From the NCBI RefSeq assembly GCF_001680005.1, contig NC_033566.1, positions 992,001 to 1,056,000 on the forward strand: a stretch of 64,000 nucleotides of DNA, written 5' to 3'. Of the stretch, positions 44,601 through 57,700 are shown piece after piece. The stretch comes from Plasmodium coatneyi (Eukaryota; Apicomplexa; Aconoidasida; Haemosporida; Plasmodiidae). A program made the position numbers and the translations under genes. Each line of letters opens with the position of its first letter. Positions within the stretch are counted from its first letter, which is position 1. The notes beneath the pieces were generated by a model. The model saw nothing but the letters and a program-made list of their open reading frames with translations. It did no database searches and was not told the DNA's origin.

Positions 44601-47600
44601 AGCCTTAAACGCTCGTCATGTAGAAGGCGGTATCTTAACTTTAGCAAATCCTTATCCCTCGCATAGTCATCATAATCTTTCAACTTTTTCTTTTTCATAA
44701 TTACCTTACTGCTGCTAGTGTTGTTGTTTTTTTTTTTCCTAAATATTCTGTATATGAACACAAAGGGAACTACAAATATGAGCATGATTGCATAGAACAT
44801 GCTCCAGTACCATCCCTTCTTGTACTTCAACGTTGACACTTCCTTCAGCTCTTGGTTCCGTGAATAGTAAAAGTTTTTTTTTCTCCTTTTTACGAGAAAA
44901 TTTGCATTATCCGCTATCATGTACTCTACATCGTCATTTGGGAGGTTAAAATCTCGGTGGTTATATGCGAATGCGTTTTGTATTACTCTGTACAGGTTAG
45001 ACAATAACAGGCAATCGTCCTGACTGACGTAGTTGTTAAATATCTTGTCCCATATGTTCAGCATGGAACAGTAGTCGAAGCATATTTCGTTTTCTTCAAA
45101 ATACATGTCGATAAATTTATTTATGTATTCACAAATGTGGATGGGTCGCCCCGCCGCTGCGTGGATGGGCCCATGACTTCGACCTAGGTTCCCACTAAGG
45201 CCGCCGCTAAAACTGTCACTAAGAATGCTACCATGCCCGCCTATATGACCACCGCTGTACCGTCCCCCATGTGCGTCACTGTAATGCGAATAGCTCAAGT
45301 GCTTGGTACGATCTACGCCGGGTAAATAGAACAGAAACTGCTCCTTCGTCTTCTGATACTCGCGTATCAACCCCTTCATCTTGTATATATAATTTATGGG
45401 TATCTTCTTATTCCTATCATACACAAAAATTATGTTGGAGAGAAGGTACCGTATGTCCCTTTCGATGGAAGTTATGCTCACCGATATGTTATTCAATCTG
45501 TGCAATAATTTCTTCCCATAATTTATATTTTCATCAAAATTGCAAAATGTTTTTTCATCATTGTTCTTTGCAAAATCACTAGACGAAAACGGTAGAAGGA
45601 GCGTGTTTTCCTTCTTAAAATTTAAGGCATTATAGTTGAAACCCTTTACATTATCATAACCTGGGAACATTTTGCTATTCTGCTTCATTATCACGTCTAG
45701 GGTGAAAATGTTCGATGCACGCTTATACCTGAGCGCAAAAACGGAGGACACCGCCTCGGAGAAAATAAAAATTTTCGACTTTACATTTGAGCCCTCTTGG
45801 TTCATTCGCTTCCGAGCTCTGCTTCGGCGATCGATTGGTTCATCGGATCTATGATGAGGAATCTCATCGGCCATATCATCTATCGGCATAGCGCTCTCCA
45901 CCCTCTCGTCACCATTCCTCTCCAGGAAGTCCACCCCTTCCACGGGTTCATTATGCACGTTCTTCCCAATGCCATACGCCTTGATCATTTTGTCCATTTC
46001 CTGGGGCCGCAATATCAGCTTGTTCCCCACAATTTCGATAAGCGAATTGATGAACGTCGAATCTTGCCTGTGACTGTCCGTTATGAAAATAGATCCAACG
46101 TCAACCCATGTTGTTATCCATTTTTGTTTCAGCGACTTTTCATCCACAGCTTTTATAATCCACTTAACTATGCTTATTTGCAGTTGTCTCTTCTTCGTTT
46201 TTCTTCTTCTCTTTTTTTTTTTTTTTTTTTTTTTCTCTTCTCTTTCTCATTATTGTAATGTCCATAAGGTTGTTACTATTATGAGGATATCTACTTAGCG
46301 AACTGGTTCTGTTCAAACTCATGAGCAGTTTCTTAATTAGAACCTTTTTCCTTTCCCGTAGGTTGTTTCGAAGAACCTTCAAGGTGTATTTCTCCTTTTC
46401 GTCCATTTTTCTCTCATCATGCTTGTCAGCAATGCTATACTTACTTTTCGATGTGTATCTGTAAAAATCGTTTTCGCCGAAGTATTCATTTTGTGCATCG
46501 GCTGAGTTCAGCAGTTTGTTGCCTTCCTCATGATCAGAAAATGGCTTATTGATTTTGCCCCCATGGTTAAGGTTGATGATGCTATTGTTATGGCGTTCCG
46601 TTCCTACTACTGCTTCGTCCTTTATGGCGTCATTTTGGTATTCACCCGGGGGGACTTCCTCCCCGCTTGCGCTGCGTTCGGCGTAGCCAGGGTCATCACC
46701 ATGCTCATCATGATCAAGGTCATCGTCCTGATCGCCATCATAATCATCGTTAGCGTTTGCGTGCACATCATCCCCCTCGATCGCATGCTCACCCTGCAGT
46801 AGTTCATCTTGCCTTCTGGTGGAGTTACTCTTTACAAACTCCCTGTTCCTGTTTGGTAGCGTTTTCTTCTCTTCTTTTACGAGATGATTTTCCAAACTTT
46901 CATCATACTTTTTTATGACCTCCCCTGTGTCATAATCCAAATTAACGATGCTGGAGTGTCTGGAACCCATAAAAACGACATTAGGAAAAAGAGGTGACTT
47001 GAAGGGGGAATTGTTGACGACATCCTTGATGTTAATGTTTAGTGGCATGGCTTCATTATTCTCATTAATGTAAAATAAATCTCCGCTATAATTTGAAAGC
47101 AACCTTTTTGTTATATTTTTATTTCTCTTCAATTTTTCTTCATCGTAATTTTTTTTCTTCCCACTTTGTTTGGTGCCATCTTGCATAACATTTTCATCCC
47201 CTTTAAATTCGTCATTTCTGGATAAACTTATTTTTCTCAGATCGAAAAATTTTTTGTAATGTAGTTTCTTCATTGCTCTCCGTTTTAAATCATCATTTTT
47301 GTTGTGTTTATTTTTTGCTAGGACATCCTTATAAGGGAGATGATGCGTCGATTCATTCCTAATCGACTTGTATGCATTCTTCCCCTTTTTGTCCTCATCA
47401 AGGTTTATGTGGTCCTGGATATTTTTCACTACCTTATGTTTCCAGTAGTATGTCCCATCAGTGGAAACTTTGTATAAAAAACCAGAGGTATCAAGGACTA
47501 TCAAGTCGTAGATAAATATGGTCTCGTCATATTTGTACTGGCCATAAAAATATTTATCTCTTTCATATTTTGTTATATTACTTTCGTTGCTGCTTATGTG

Positions 47601-48842
47601 TCCCTGCTGTTCATACGGGAATAGGATATTTTTATTTTCCAAATTGTTACTCGAGGGGAAGACATTCATACGATTGTTTGACTGCTCATCCTTTACAATG
47701 ATTATATCATTTTCCTCGGGCACCGTTTCAATGCTAGTGGGTTGTTGACTTTTTTGATTGCTAAACGGGGAGGTAACCTCTTCGTCCTTTTTACACATAA
47801 TAAATTCAGCCTTCTCTTTTTCCCCCGCAGATGGGTGCTTCGATTGGGCTGCATCGAAATGGCCTGGTTTACCCCCAGTGGGATGATCGCTAGGGGGGTC
47901 CACATTACCGTTTTTACTTACAATTATATTTTCGTGCGTGTTCCCCATTTCGCTATTGGGGATATCCCCATTAAATGACTCACTGTTAACTTCTTCCCTC
48001 AGCATCCTTTTCAAAATAGTCCTCCTCTTACCTGAGGGAGAAACATCATACGCAAAGGGATGAAAAAGCCAGTCATCCCCGCATTCACTTTTGGACTCCT
48101 CCCAGTTTTTCACTTTATCACGCCATTTCGGTATCCTGTAGTTGTCTCTTCTCAAACGGGACGGACGCCCGCGAATATCACTGACGGTATAAGGGTACCT
48201 TTCGTCTTCATATAAATTGGGGTCATATGAGTTACTACTCCCATATGTGCTCCCCTTGTGTGAATATTCGCAGCTGCTACTACAACTGCAATAGCTGTCT
48301 GGAGCTGATTCACAGACAGATTTGAACATATCGTTATTCTCGTCATCTTCATACAATGAGGTACTCCTTCCATTTGGGGTCGTGGAAGTGCATAATAACT
48401 CTTCCTCCCTGGGCGAAGGACTCCTGCTATGCAGACGGATGATCCCATTCGCTCTTCCCTTCTGATGCATATGGTTATAACGTTCAATTTTATTTTTCAT
48501 ACTTTTATAATTGTCCATGTTTGTCAACCGTTCTATGCTTATCATTTTCTCGAAAATATTTTTTATGTTGCTTAAAATTGTTTCATTTATTTTCTTTTTA
48601 AGTATATAATTCTCGGCAATTTCTTTGCTAAGTTTGTTCCTCCTGGCTTCAACGGGCGAACATTGACCTTTCATTACCTTCTCCCTGTCGACGTGGCCAC
48701 GGCCATGCGGATAATATAGACTATTTCGAACGCCCTCATTCTGATAACTGGAATTCTCCCTTGGTACCATTTCCACATGATCATATCTCTCATCATCATC
48801 ATTAGGTTGACTTTTTTTTTTCAAATAATTGTAATAACTCAT
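41609..48842 (-). CDS. PK4: PK4, PERK-like eIF2-alpha kinase; frame broken at a poly-A tract
   Basis: One gene of about 2410 codons in two frames. The first part runs from ATG 48842 to a stop at 46164. The second is open from the poly-A run to 41609 and has no ATG at its beginning. The break is a T23 run (46212-46234); one base fewer restores the frame. The first part has a lumenal-type region with a PQQ-like strand (IVLDTSGFLYKVSTDGTYYW). The second has a membrane span (MFYAIMLIFVVPFVFIYRIF, near 44770) followed by the kinase: glycine loop GQGGFGSVYKV near 43570, VAIK-type lysine in AVKFIYL, a long basic insert of about 260 residues, HRDLKPENIF near 42390, GDLGLVRF (DLG instead of DFG) near 42320, and GTPGYTAPEGG. 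PK4 phosphorylates eIF2-alpha to slow translation under ER stress and in latency. Confidence 0.92.
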
Positions 48843-51800
48843 TCTGATGCATATAGTTTCATATTTCTCATCATGCGTATATTTCTTAATAAATCTTTGT
48901 ATCTTATCTAGGTAAAAAACCCTTTATTGAGACATTAACAACAGTGTGACGATGTTTGTTTTTTAATTTGACATACTTCTCTTAGGGACAAATGTGGGAA
49001 TATTTTTTTTGGGGGGAAAAAAAAAAAAATTCCAACTCATTCAAAATTTGTACAATTTTTGAGGAATATTAAATCAAAATTTGCTCAATTTATACAAAGT
49101 ACATTAAAAAAAAAAAAAAAAAACTGAGTTATCCTTTCTTTGTGTTCTTCTCCTCCTTTTATACATTTTACGCATTCAAAAGGGGACTCCCTTTTTGCTT
49201 AATATTCTTAACGCGCTCCTTGGGCGATAAATATATGCTTATTCCACAGGACATGTACGGCCTGTAGGAATTCTGAACATTTCTCAATTGGTCTGCCAAT
49301 TTACATGTATGTTTGCCAATTTATTTCTGCAAAGATATACGTGCCTTTTTTTTCCTCTACATATGTGTTACACACATTTATGTGATAATCTCGAAGTCAG
49401 TTGTGTCTGAGAAAGTTTTATTACCCCTTACATGAACGTCTTATTCTTTAAAATGTACAGAAATATTGCACATGTATGATTTATCTTCGTTTAGCTACTT
49501 CTTTACACGTCTATGTTATACCTCAAAAAAAAAAAAAAAAAAAGGTTTCCAATCTGCTCTACGGCAATCTTCTTCTTTATGGACAACTTATTCCTTTGGG
49601 CAATGCAAAACTGAAGGATTTACGTAATATAAAGATCGAAAAGGTATTTTTTTTGCGTCTTTATGAAGGGCAAAAAGAGCGGCTAAACCGCTATGGCCGA
49701 TAATAACTCTGTTATTTATTTTACAGCATAGTGCACATTATGATAAGCGCTTCATTATATCTTTCCATAAAACCTTTTCGACGTTGTTAAGAATGAAAAA
49801 TTCGCTTCCCCTTTCTGTCTTTCGCCAATTATCTGCGTATACAAGTGGGCAATTGTTTTTTTAATACGAATGCGTCCCTGCTTCTTCTTGTGTGCTGCTA
49901 CGTTGCTCTTTTACTTTTACAATAATGAATTTCTTTATGATCAAAGAAAAAATGGATTGGTAGTACTCAGAAGGGGTGTGCGCTAATGAAACCCTACGAA
50001 GGTATGAACGTTTTTTTCTTCTTTCTCCTGACAAATGTTTCTGGTGCTATCTTTTTCCTAATATACCATAATGTAGTAACTATGTATGGTTACCTATGTA
50101 CAATTTTTGTTTTCCTATAGCTATTATACTGAAATAACTTCCTATGGGATAAAGTACCTTTCCCCTTGGCATTACATCATCATACATATGTTATAATATG
50201 CTAAGAAGCATTCTATATATTTCTTCCCCCTTCACACAGTGGATTTGAGGGTGGAAAGAAAATCAGCATAAAATAAAAAAACTTTTTCTTTTTTCTTTTG
50301 GGAAAAACTCTAATTAGTTGTTCTATTTAATGAATACTCTACATTGACTTTTTTAAGTTCCTTTAAATTATTTATGTAAAAAGGTGAGGATTCTTTTAAA
50401 GGAAAAAATACGCATATGGATTAAGCGAGCAGTATGTATATAAAACTCGGCTGTATTATTGGGTGAAAGAAAAAAAAAAAAAAATGCTGCTCAGTGGCTG
50501 CTTCTCAAAAAAGGTGAATGTGTTTTTTTTATGTTTAATATACATTTCCAAAATGTGAACAAAAAATGAAAAAATAATGCTTCATCCTGTTATAAATAAA
50601 TGATCAATTTTAAATATAATTGCCAAAAGAAAGTTAATGCTGCCTTCGCTTTTGTTTCTTGCGTTTAATTTTGTACAAAATCAATCAGTCACTTCAATCT
50701 GCAAACTTATTCGCGTATGACTTTTCCTACTTTATTTTTTTTATATTTTGTGCAACAGCCCATTATTTTCTGCCACTTGCGGAATTTGTTCAAAATCCTT
50801 ACAAAAATTTTTTACCAAAATTAATTTCTCTCATCAAGCTACTGTGCACTAAGCACTAATTTTGCTTTTTACTACTGAGACAAAAAAGTAGCTGCAAGTA
50901 AAAGGAAGCGATTCCATATGTATGCAAACATGCTGCATATATAATACATACATAGCACGTACAACGTATATAAGCACAAGGTGAGTATATTGTTTTCGTT
51001 CATTTCTAGCAAAAATCGTGCGCGTAAAAATTATAAGGGCTAAGGGAAACATGAAAGTGCAAAATGGATAAAACGAAAATAATTTAAAACGAATGCTAGG
51101 TGAAATAACGCAGTAAAAAAAAAAATATACATATGTCCTTTGTGCCCATATATATCCATGCAAAAAAACATGTGACACTTCAAAACAAAACACTGTACAA
51201 TTTTTTGCTTTTACAACGCTCATGTACTGGCACATGCATAAGATTTACGTGTATCACTTTTTCTTGTTGGATTGTGGCACATGAAAAAAAAGGCGGTGTA
51301 CGAAGAACAAATCAAAGTGATGAAAACGGGGAGGTGAGGAAACATTTACGAGTACGCTATGTTGCGTTGAAAGGCTTGGGGAATTTTCGTTAACACGTGC
51401 TACAACGTTGGTACAGATATGCTTCCAAAGTAGCATAATTGAAATTTTCTATAAATGTTCTTTCTTTTTTTCTTTTTTTTCAAAGCATTTGGCGACCTTA
51501 AAATGAATTGATTTAATGGGCACATATGTACACTTTTTTTCTTTTTTTTTTTTTTACGGTTTATATAATTATTTACTGCTCGTGTTTACACGCTCTTGCA
51601 GAGGCTATACTATGCGGTATTCGCGTTTATTATGAAGCTGCAAAAAGTGGGGACAAATTTAAAATAAGTGCATGCCCCACATGAGCGTTCTTTGCTACCG
51701 CCAAAATTTTTAAGACCATTTAAAAAGCTCATAAATTTTGCTAAGCCTGCACTTAATAACCACCCCCTAAAGTGAACTAAGGGTAAAATTGTTGCAAGCG

Positions 51801-53293
51801 TATTTTTGATTTGCTCCATGTCTTTTTAAGAAAACCACTTAAAATTTTTACCATTTCGGGTGATATGTTGAAGGAAAGAACCTTTTTTTTTTTTTGCGTA
51901 TTTTTCTCGCGTTCATCATGAAGAAATATTATTTAAAATTTTATTTTTTATTTTTATAAAAAAGCATACATGTCGAGTTCCTCCCAAAGATTTTAATCAC
52001 CACCGCAACCTCTTTAATGAACTGTTTTTATGTGCTCAAGGTATTACCCGTTTGTCCTCCTTTGAACGAGGTAAAAGAAATTTTTCAAAAAGAGAAAGGT
52101 GCCGTTAAGCAGAATGCGTGGCCATTTGTTCTAATTTTTCCCTGAATAAATGGAAAAAAATTACATATATAAAACTTAACGTAAAAGCGCTTTTCGACAA
52201 TATATCATCATATAACAGAACACTTCACCTTTTCGCAATGTTCACGTTTTTTTTCTGTACTAATTACACCATCAATAATTGGTAACTTTCATTTAAGATA
52301 CTGAAACACTTAAATATTGATGCACCCAGATAAGGTAAATATCAATTGATATTTTACAATTGATTTTATACACATGCAGTAACATTTGCACGTGTGCTAC
52401 TTCTCGTACGCAGTGTTTACATCCAGATGGACAAGGACAGTGTCCATCCATGGCAGCGAACAACGCTTTACGCTTGAGGCAGTTGTTCATTACTGTCATT
52501 ACACCGGCATTTCTGCACCTCATTTAAGCTGGCAAAACGGATTCATTTTTGTAGCTCCTTTATTAAGCTTCAACCCTTTTTGGCTTCCCCCCCCACTACT
52601 GTTCCTTATTCGTATTAACAATTTTCAAATGGCGAAAAAAATAAAATAAAATAAACTTAAGCTTGCTGTTCACAATTTTCCCTCAATCTGATGCAGCTAT
52701 TTTTGCCACGCTTGGGAGCTCGTTAAAAAAAAAAAAAAAAAAAAAAACTTGTACGTTCTACAATTGCAGAATTTCAAAGCATTTAATATTCACAGTCGTA
52801 ACAATTCAAGAAAGATGCTGCACAGAACAAAAGCGTTTTTCAAAAAAGTAGACATATATAACACCCCACATTCTTATTGCCTTTCTATGTGGCAAACTCG
52901 GCAAATCATACGAAAAAATATCCATATGTATTTTTCTTTTTTCCATAAGGTCATGCATCACATACAGCTTAAATTGTCCATTAAAAAAAAAAAAAAAAAA
53001 AAATGGCTTGGTCATGTGCAATATTATTAATGGTTCGTGAAAAAAAAAAAATCTTAATCACGCAATTTGTCATAAATAATATAAACAAAATGTGGACTTT
53101 TAAAAATTTTACAATATTTCTACAAATTTTATCATACCAATGAACGTATTTGTATGGCAAAAATTTTATATGCATGTGTATGTTCTTTTTTTTAAATGCA
53201 TATATTCGTTGTTTTCCGTTTTTACATCATTTTGATTTTTGCCTTTAAACGTGAGAAGTTTGCATTTGTCACAAAATTGACACTAAAAAAATT

Positions 53294-53346
53294 TATGAAC
53301 AGCCAAAATATATATTCCAATTATTGGCTGTTCATACTTTTTTGAA
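53294..53346. other. Hairpin with perfect 13-bp arms
   Basis: TATGAACAGCCAA (53294-53306) pairs with TTGGCTGTTCATA (53334-53346) across a 27-base AT-rich loop. A runs before and T runs after the arms could extend the stem by several A-T pairs. It lies in the long gap upstream of the giant gene. Function unknown. Confidence 0.7.
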
Positions 53347-53385
53347 ATAAAAAAAAAAAAAAAGCAGCAGTTCAATTCTATTTTT

Positions 53386-53387
<2 letters not shown>

Positions 53388-53427
<40 letters not shown>
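53388..53427 (+). repeat. T40 homopolymer
   Basis: Forty consecutive thymines between PK4 and the giant gene, 40 bp after the hairpin. The longest homopolymer in the window. Confidence 0.85.
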
Positions 53428-54746
53428 CGTCTTCCCAGATTTTGCTGCGCAGGAAATGTCTAAAAAAATATGTTCACCATTTTTGACAACTGCATTTTAT
53501 AGGATATAAATTGTTCCTACCAATTTTGAATTGTGTTTTTGAATAATATCCTTGTGAAATGTTTCCAGTTTCGCTTTTATTTTCCTTAATTCTGTCCTGC
53601 AGTTTTTTTTATATTTTCCAAGAATTACGAGAAAAAAGTATGTATATGATAGAATAATAAATATTTATTGTTCTTATGGGTGCACTGAATTAACCTGTTG
53701 CACACTTGTACGCACACATGATATTGTTAATTGTACACACAGAAATTTTAACTTTTTAATAAATCATGGATGAGTAAAAATATTTCTTTAACACGCATGA
53801 TATGTTTCTTAAATGCTGAGCAGACAGAACGTTGTATATTACACCAGATCAAAATTGTATGAAACGATATTGTTTTCCTTTCTGTTGCACAATTTTGTCA
53901 CAAAATATGTGTATATTCTGTACGTGTATGTTTGTATACGCGTATATACATATATTCGTGTAATATGCATCTTGCAGACATGAAGACTCAGAAATATATG
54001 TGCGTACATAGTTACACGAGCATATTTAACGTCACATATTCACATATGTTGCACACTAAAGAATAGAAAAGCAGAGGAAAAAAAAAAAAAAAACGAAAAC
54101 ATATCTGCCCTGTGTTTTAATGGCCCTCGTGTTATACAAATTTTGATGAACGTTTTTAATTTTGGTTCATGTTGTTAGTTCTTTTGCACATGGTTGCGGG
54201 CAGTGTTTAATATTTTTCCTCGTACATATGCATACATACATGCGTCCTATGGACAGACGTGTATGTATATTAATCTCAAATCTGTTCACAGGTGCGCGTT
54301 TGTATATACGCATGTGAGACATTTGCATATAATGTGTCGCTCCTGTTTTTTTGTTTTTGTTGTTTTTTTTTTTCAATATATTTTTAATTCCTTCACTTTG
54401 AACATTTCAAGGGGTGACGCGGAAACACGCATCCCTGAAAATTTGAATTAAGCGGGTATAATAATATGTAGCATTATTAGTTAGAAGCTTTTTGCCCACC
54501 CGTTTTCAGACTCATAGTGTCCATTTTAACACGTCATTTAAACAATTTGTAACTATGTGGTGAAGATTTATACTTCGTTCTATGAGTCTTACCAGAGGCC
54601 GCCTCTTCTTTTTTCGCCACTTTTTTCAACGTATTTATTTCCTTTTGTGTGTCTTTTTTCCATCCTTCCCCCCATCACATGGGTAGTTTGTCCATATATG
54701 TGTATCCTTAGCGTAGTTTAATTGCCCAACATAGTAAGAAGTAAAA

Positions 54747-57700
54747 ATGAATGAGTTATATTCGCTGTGCGAAGATATAGGAGAGAAGGACAAAATTTTA
54801 ATTTCGGGAAAATTAAGGAGTATCCTTGACCATTTTCAGAACAAGAATAAATGTTACGTTTCCGAGTTCGTCGTCCTAAGCAGAACCAGATTTTTTAAAC
54901 CCATTAGCAACTATGGCGAATTCCTCCTCCTGCAGTCATCTTCCCGGGTGATAGGTAATTACGAAAATATTTTGCGCTTGTTACATAAAGCAAAGGTCTA
55001 CTTGGAATTTGTCAGGTGTCTAAAATTTAGTGAATATAACCCCAGTAAGAACAAGAAGTGCGAAGAGGATATTTTAAAGTTCATTAACTATTTGGAGTCA
55101 AAGAAGAGGAAATATTACTATCACATATGTGGAACGTTGATCAAATTCATCATTACGTCTCTCAAAAAAAGTGATACTCCTGCGGATGACAAACCAGACC
55201 TTGCTGAACTGGAGAAGCAAGCCAATCTGGACAATTACGAAAAAAGCAGCATTAAAAATGACGAAAAGGTTCACGATTCTACTATAAGTGAAACGCACAA
55301 ATTGAAGGATAACGCAGATGTGTGGGACAAAGAATATATAGATGAAAAATGCGTGGTCGAGCCCTTTGACGAATTGGAAGACTATGGAGATTACCTATAC
55401 AACGTCCTGAATCAGATGGATAGTACATCATGGAAGGATAAAAAATATGAGGAGTTCCTAAAAATGATTAGCCTGAATGATGCCATTATAAATGATGATA
55501 ATGAAAAGGGAAAAAATTCAGATAGTAGAAGCTTCACAAACATTTCAAAGGTGACAAACAACACCATTTTGTTGCCAAAGTATTTGGAAAATGTAAGAAA
55601 TTCTATATACAACCATCAGAATAAGTCAATCTCAGAGGTGAAATCCATGATTGAGCATGCGATGAGTGATAACATAAAAGCTCCCTTGTTTAAGACGGGG
55701 AAAATAATAAGCGAAATGCTTCCCTCTCCAGATTATGAAAAGTATTGCTCTAACATAAGATCGGATTTTCTAAACAAACTGGATGATACATCCATAGTGC
55801 AGGACATGGTGTTCAAAATTTTCAACCTAAATAGGAACCAGTCAAGTAGTAGCGCAGCAGTCGTCCCATCAAATGTTTACAGCGTGAACTGTTACGACAT
55901 TTTTAAAATTATATTAAAGGGGATAAACTCTCTTAAAAATGAAAACGAAGAGATATATCTGTTTCTTAGACAGCTGCTTAATAAAAGTAAGAAGAACTAC
56001 TCCCACATGTGCAGCAAGGAAACAACAGAGGAGCATTTTAATCCAAGTGATAAGTTGAATTACTCCTTCCTGCCATTGCATTTGTACAATAATACTAGTG
56101 ACATTTGCAGGGAGATATTAAAATATGCCATTTGTAATAAAGACTTGGTGTTGACGCTGAAGATAGTGGACACCTTTTTAACCATAGCGGTGTATGAGAA
56201 CTCGCTAAAATATTTGGTGCATTTTTTGAACACCCTGGCGGAGTATATTATTATCCCCTACCTGCGAAGTGAAATAAGATCGCGTTGTAAAAAGATTGGT
56301 AATGATCAAGACCTCCTCAGTGGAAACAAATCGGAGGAAAAAAAAAAAAATTGCACCGTAGTAGGTGTAGAAAATAGTAACAAGGAATTCTGCTCCAGTT
56401 ACACAGACTTCAACAGGCTGATGTGCAAAATTCCGTTGCACGAATACGAATCGCTGAAGTTGTTGGAACTCTTTTCCCTACAGTACCCTATGTTTTTAAA
56501 AATAAAAAATAATCCACAGAGGTGCCTGAAGGATATTGTGAAACCTTGTGAGTATTCCAGTAACGTCCTGCCCACCTACGGATCGTACATATTTCAAGTG
56601 GCAGTGTCCTTCGAAATTGACAATTCGATAAAGGTGTTGGATGAACTTGGCTCAAAGTGCAAGATAACATTTCAATTGGTGGAAGACGAGGGGAGTGAAC
56701 AAAACAGCACAGATGGCAGTTCGGAGGAGAACATGAGTAAACAAAAGGAGTACAACTTTTTGGAGATTAATTTTCAGCAGAATCATATGTACACCAAATT
56801 GATCAAGTCATCTGGTGCAGAATCATTCGGAAAGGAAAAGGAAGACACTGAAAAGGAGACTTATGACAAATCGAGCAAAATATCAAATGGGGGGCATAAC
56901 GATCAGGACGCTTACCAGCTTAACAGTATCAATAATAGTGAAGTATCCAACCATGAGAGAGGCCATAACAGAACCAAAAATGCGAGTAAACTGATCAACG
57001 TGTACGACATTACCAACATGAACACCATCATATTTGATATACTGATAGATCAAGGATGTTACAGCAATGATGGGAATACTTGCGATTTTCAAAACGACCA
57101 TGGGAAAATAGTGATATATTCGAATGGAAGGCATTTACTAACAACAAGTATAAGAAAGAAGAACTCCCCGCTAGATAACAACATACTAATAAATAACAAC
57201 ATAAAGCTGAAGGTGTACACCTCACGCACGTGCGTCTTTGAGTTTCCAAAGGATTGTTGCTGGTCCTCTGCATTCGTAGATGAATTAGTAAACAGAAAAT
57301 TAATCCCAAATATTAATCGGAACTTTCTCCTCAGAAACCCGCTTAACATAGTGGAGCTTTACAATAAGGTGTCCATTGCGTTGAACCGCTACATGTATCG
57401 TTTTTGCGATTGGAATGATGACGATTATGGGAAGATAATGGAAAAAGAATCCTCGTACACATTATACAGCAACATTGATATTTACACCTTTGAGACGCTA
57501 ATTAAGTGCACAGAAAATAATAATAAGATTTTGAGGAAGCTGTTTAAATTGGCTAAAGGGTGTGCAGTTCCTGGGGGGGAACTTCTCTCTGATGGGGATG
57601 AACACAGGAACGAGGTTTACCCGAATGGTTATGCAACCCACAGCGCGAGTGAAGCGAACGACCACGTCGGAATGTATAGGGAGTACCTCTACGAATGGAA

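Larger units (their letters stand above)
48843..54746. other. Very long divergent region between PK4 and the giant open frame
   Basis: 5.9 kb with no gene I can support, far longer than the other intergenic gaps here. It contains many A/T homopolymers (T40 at 53388-53427), microsatellite-like TA stretches, and a hairpin at 53294-53346. A 69-codon minus-strand frame at 51610-51819 has more protein-like composition than its surroundings. It must hold the promoters and 5' UTRs of both large genes. Confidence 0.5.

Noticed and set aside
46530..46802. 90-codon plus-strand hydrophobic frame within PK4
   Set aside because: It is the antisense of an Asp/His-rich low-complexity part of PK4.
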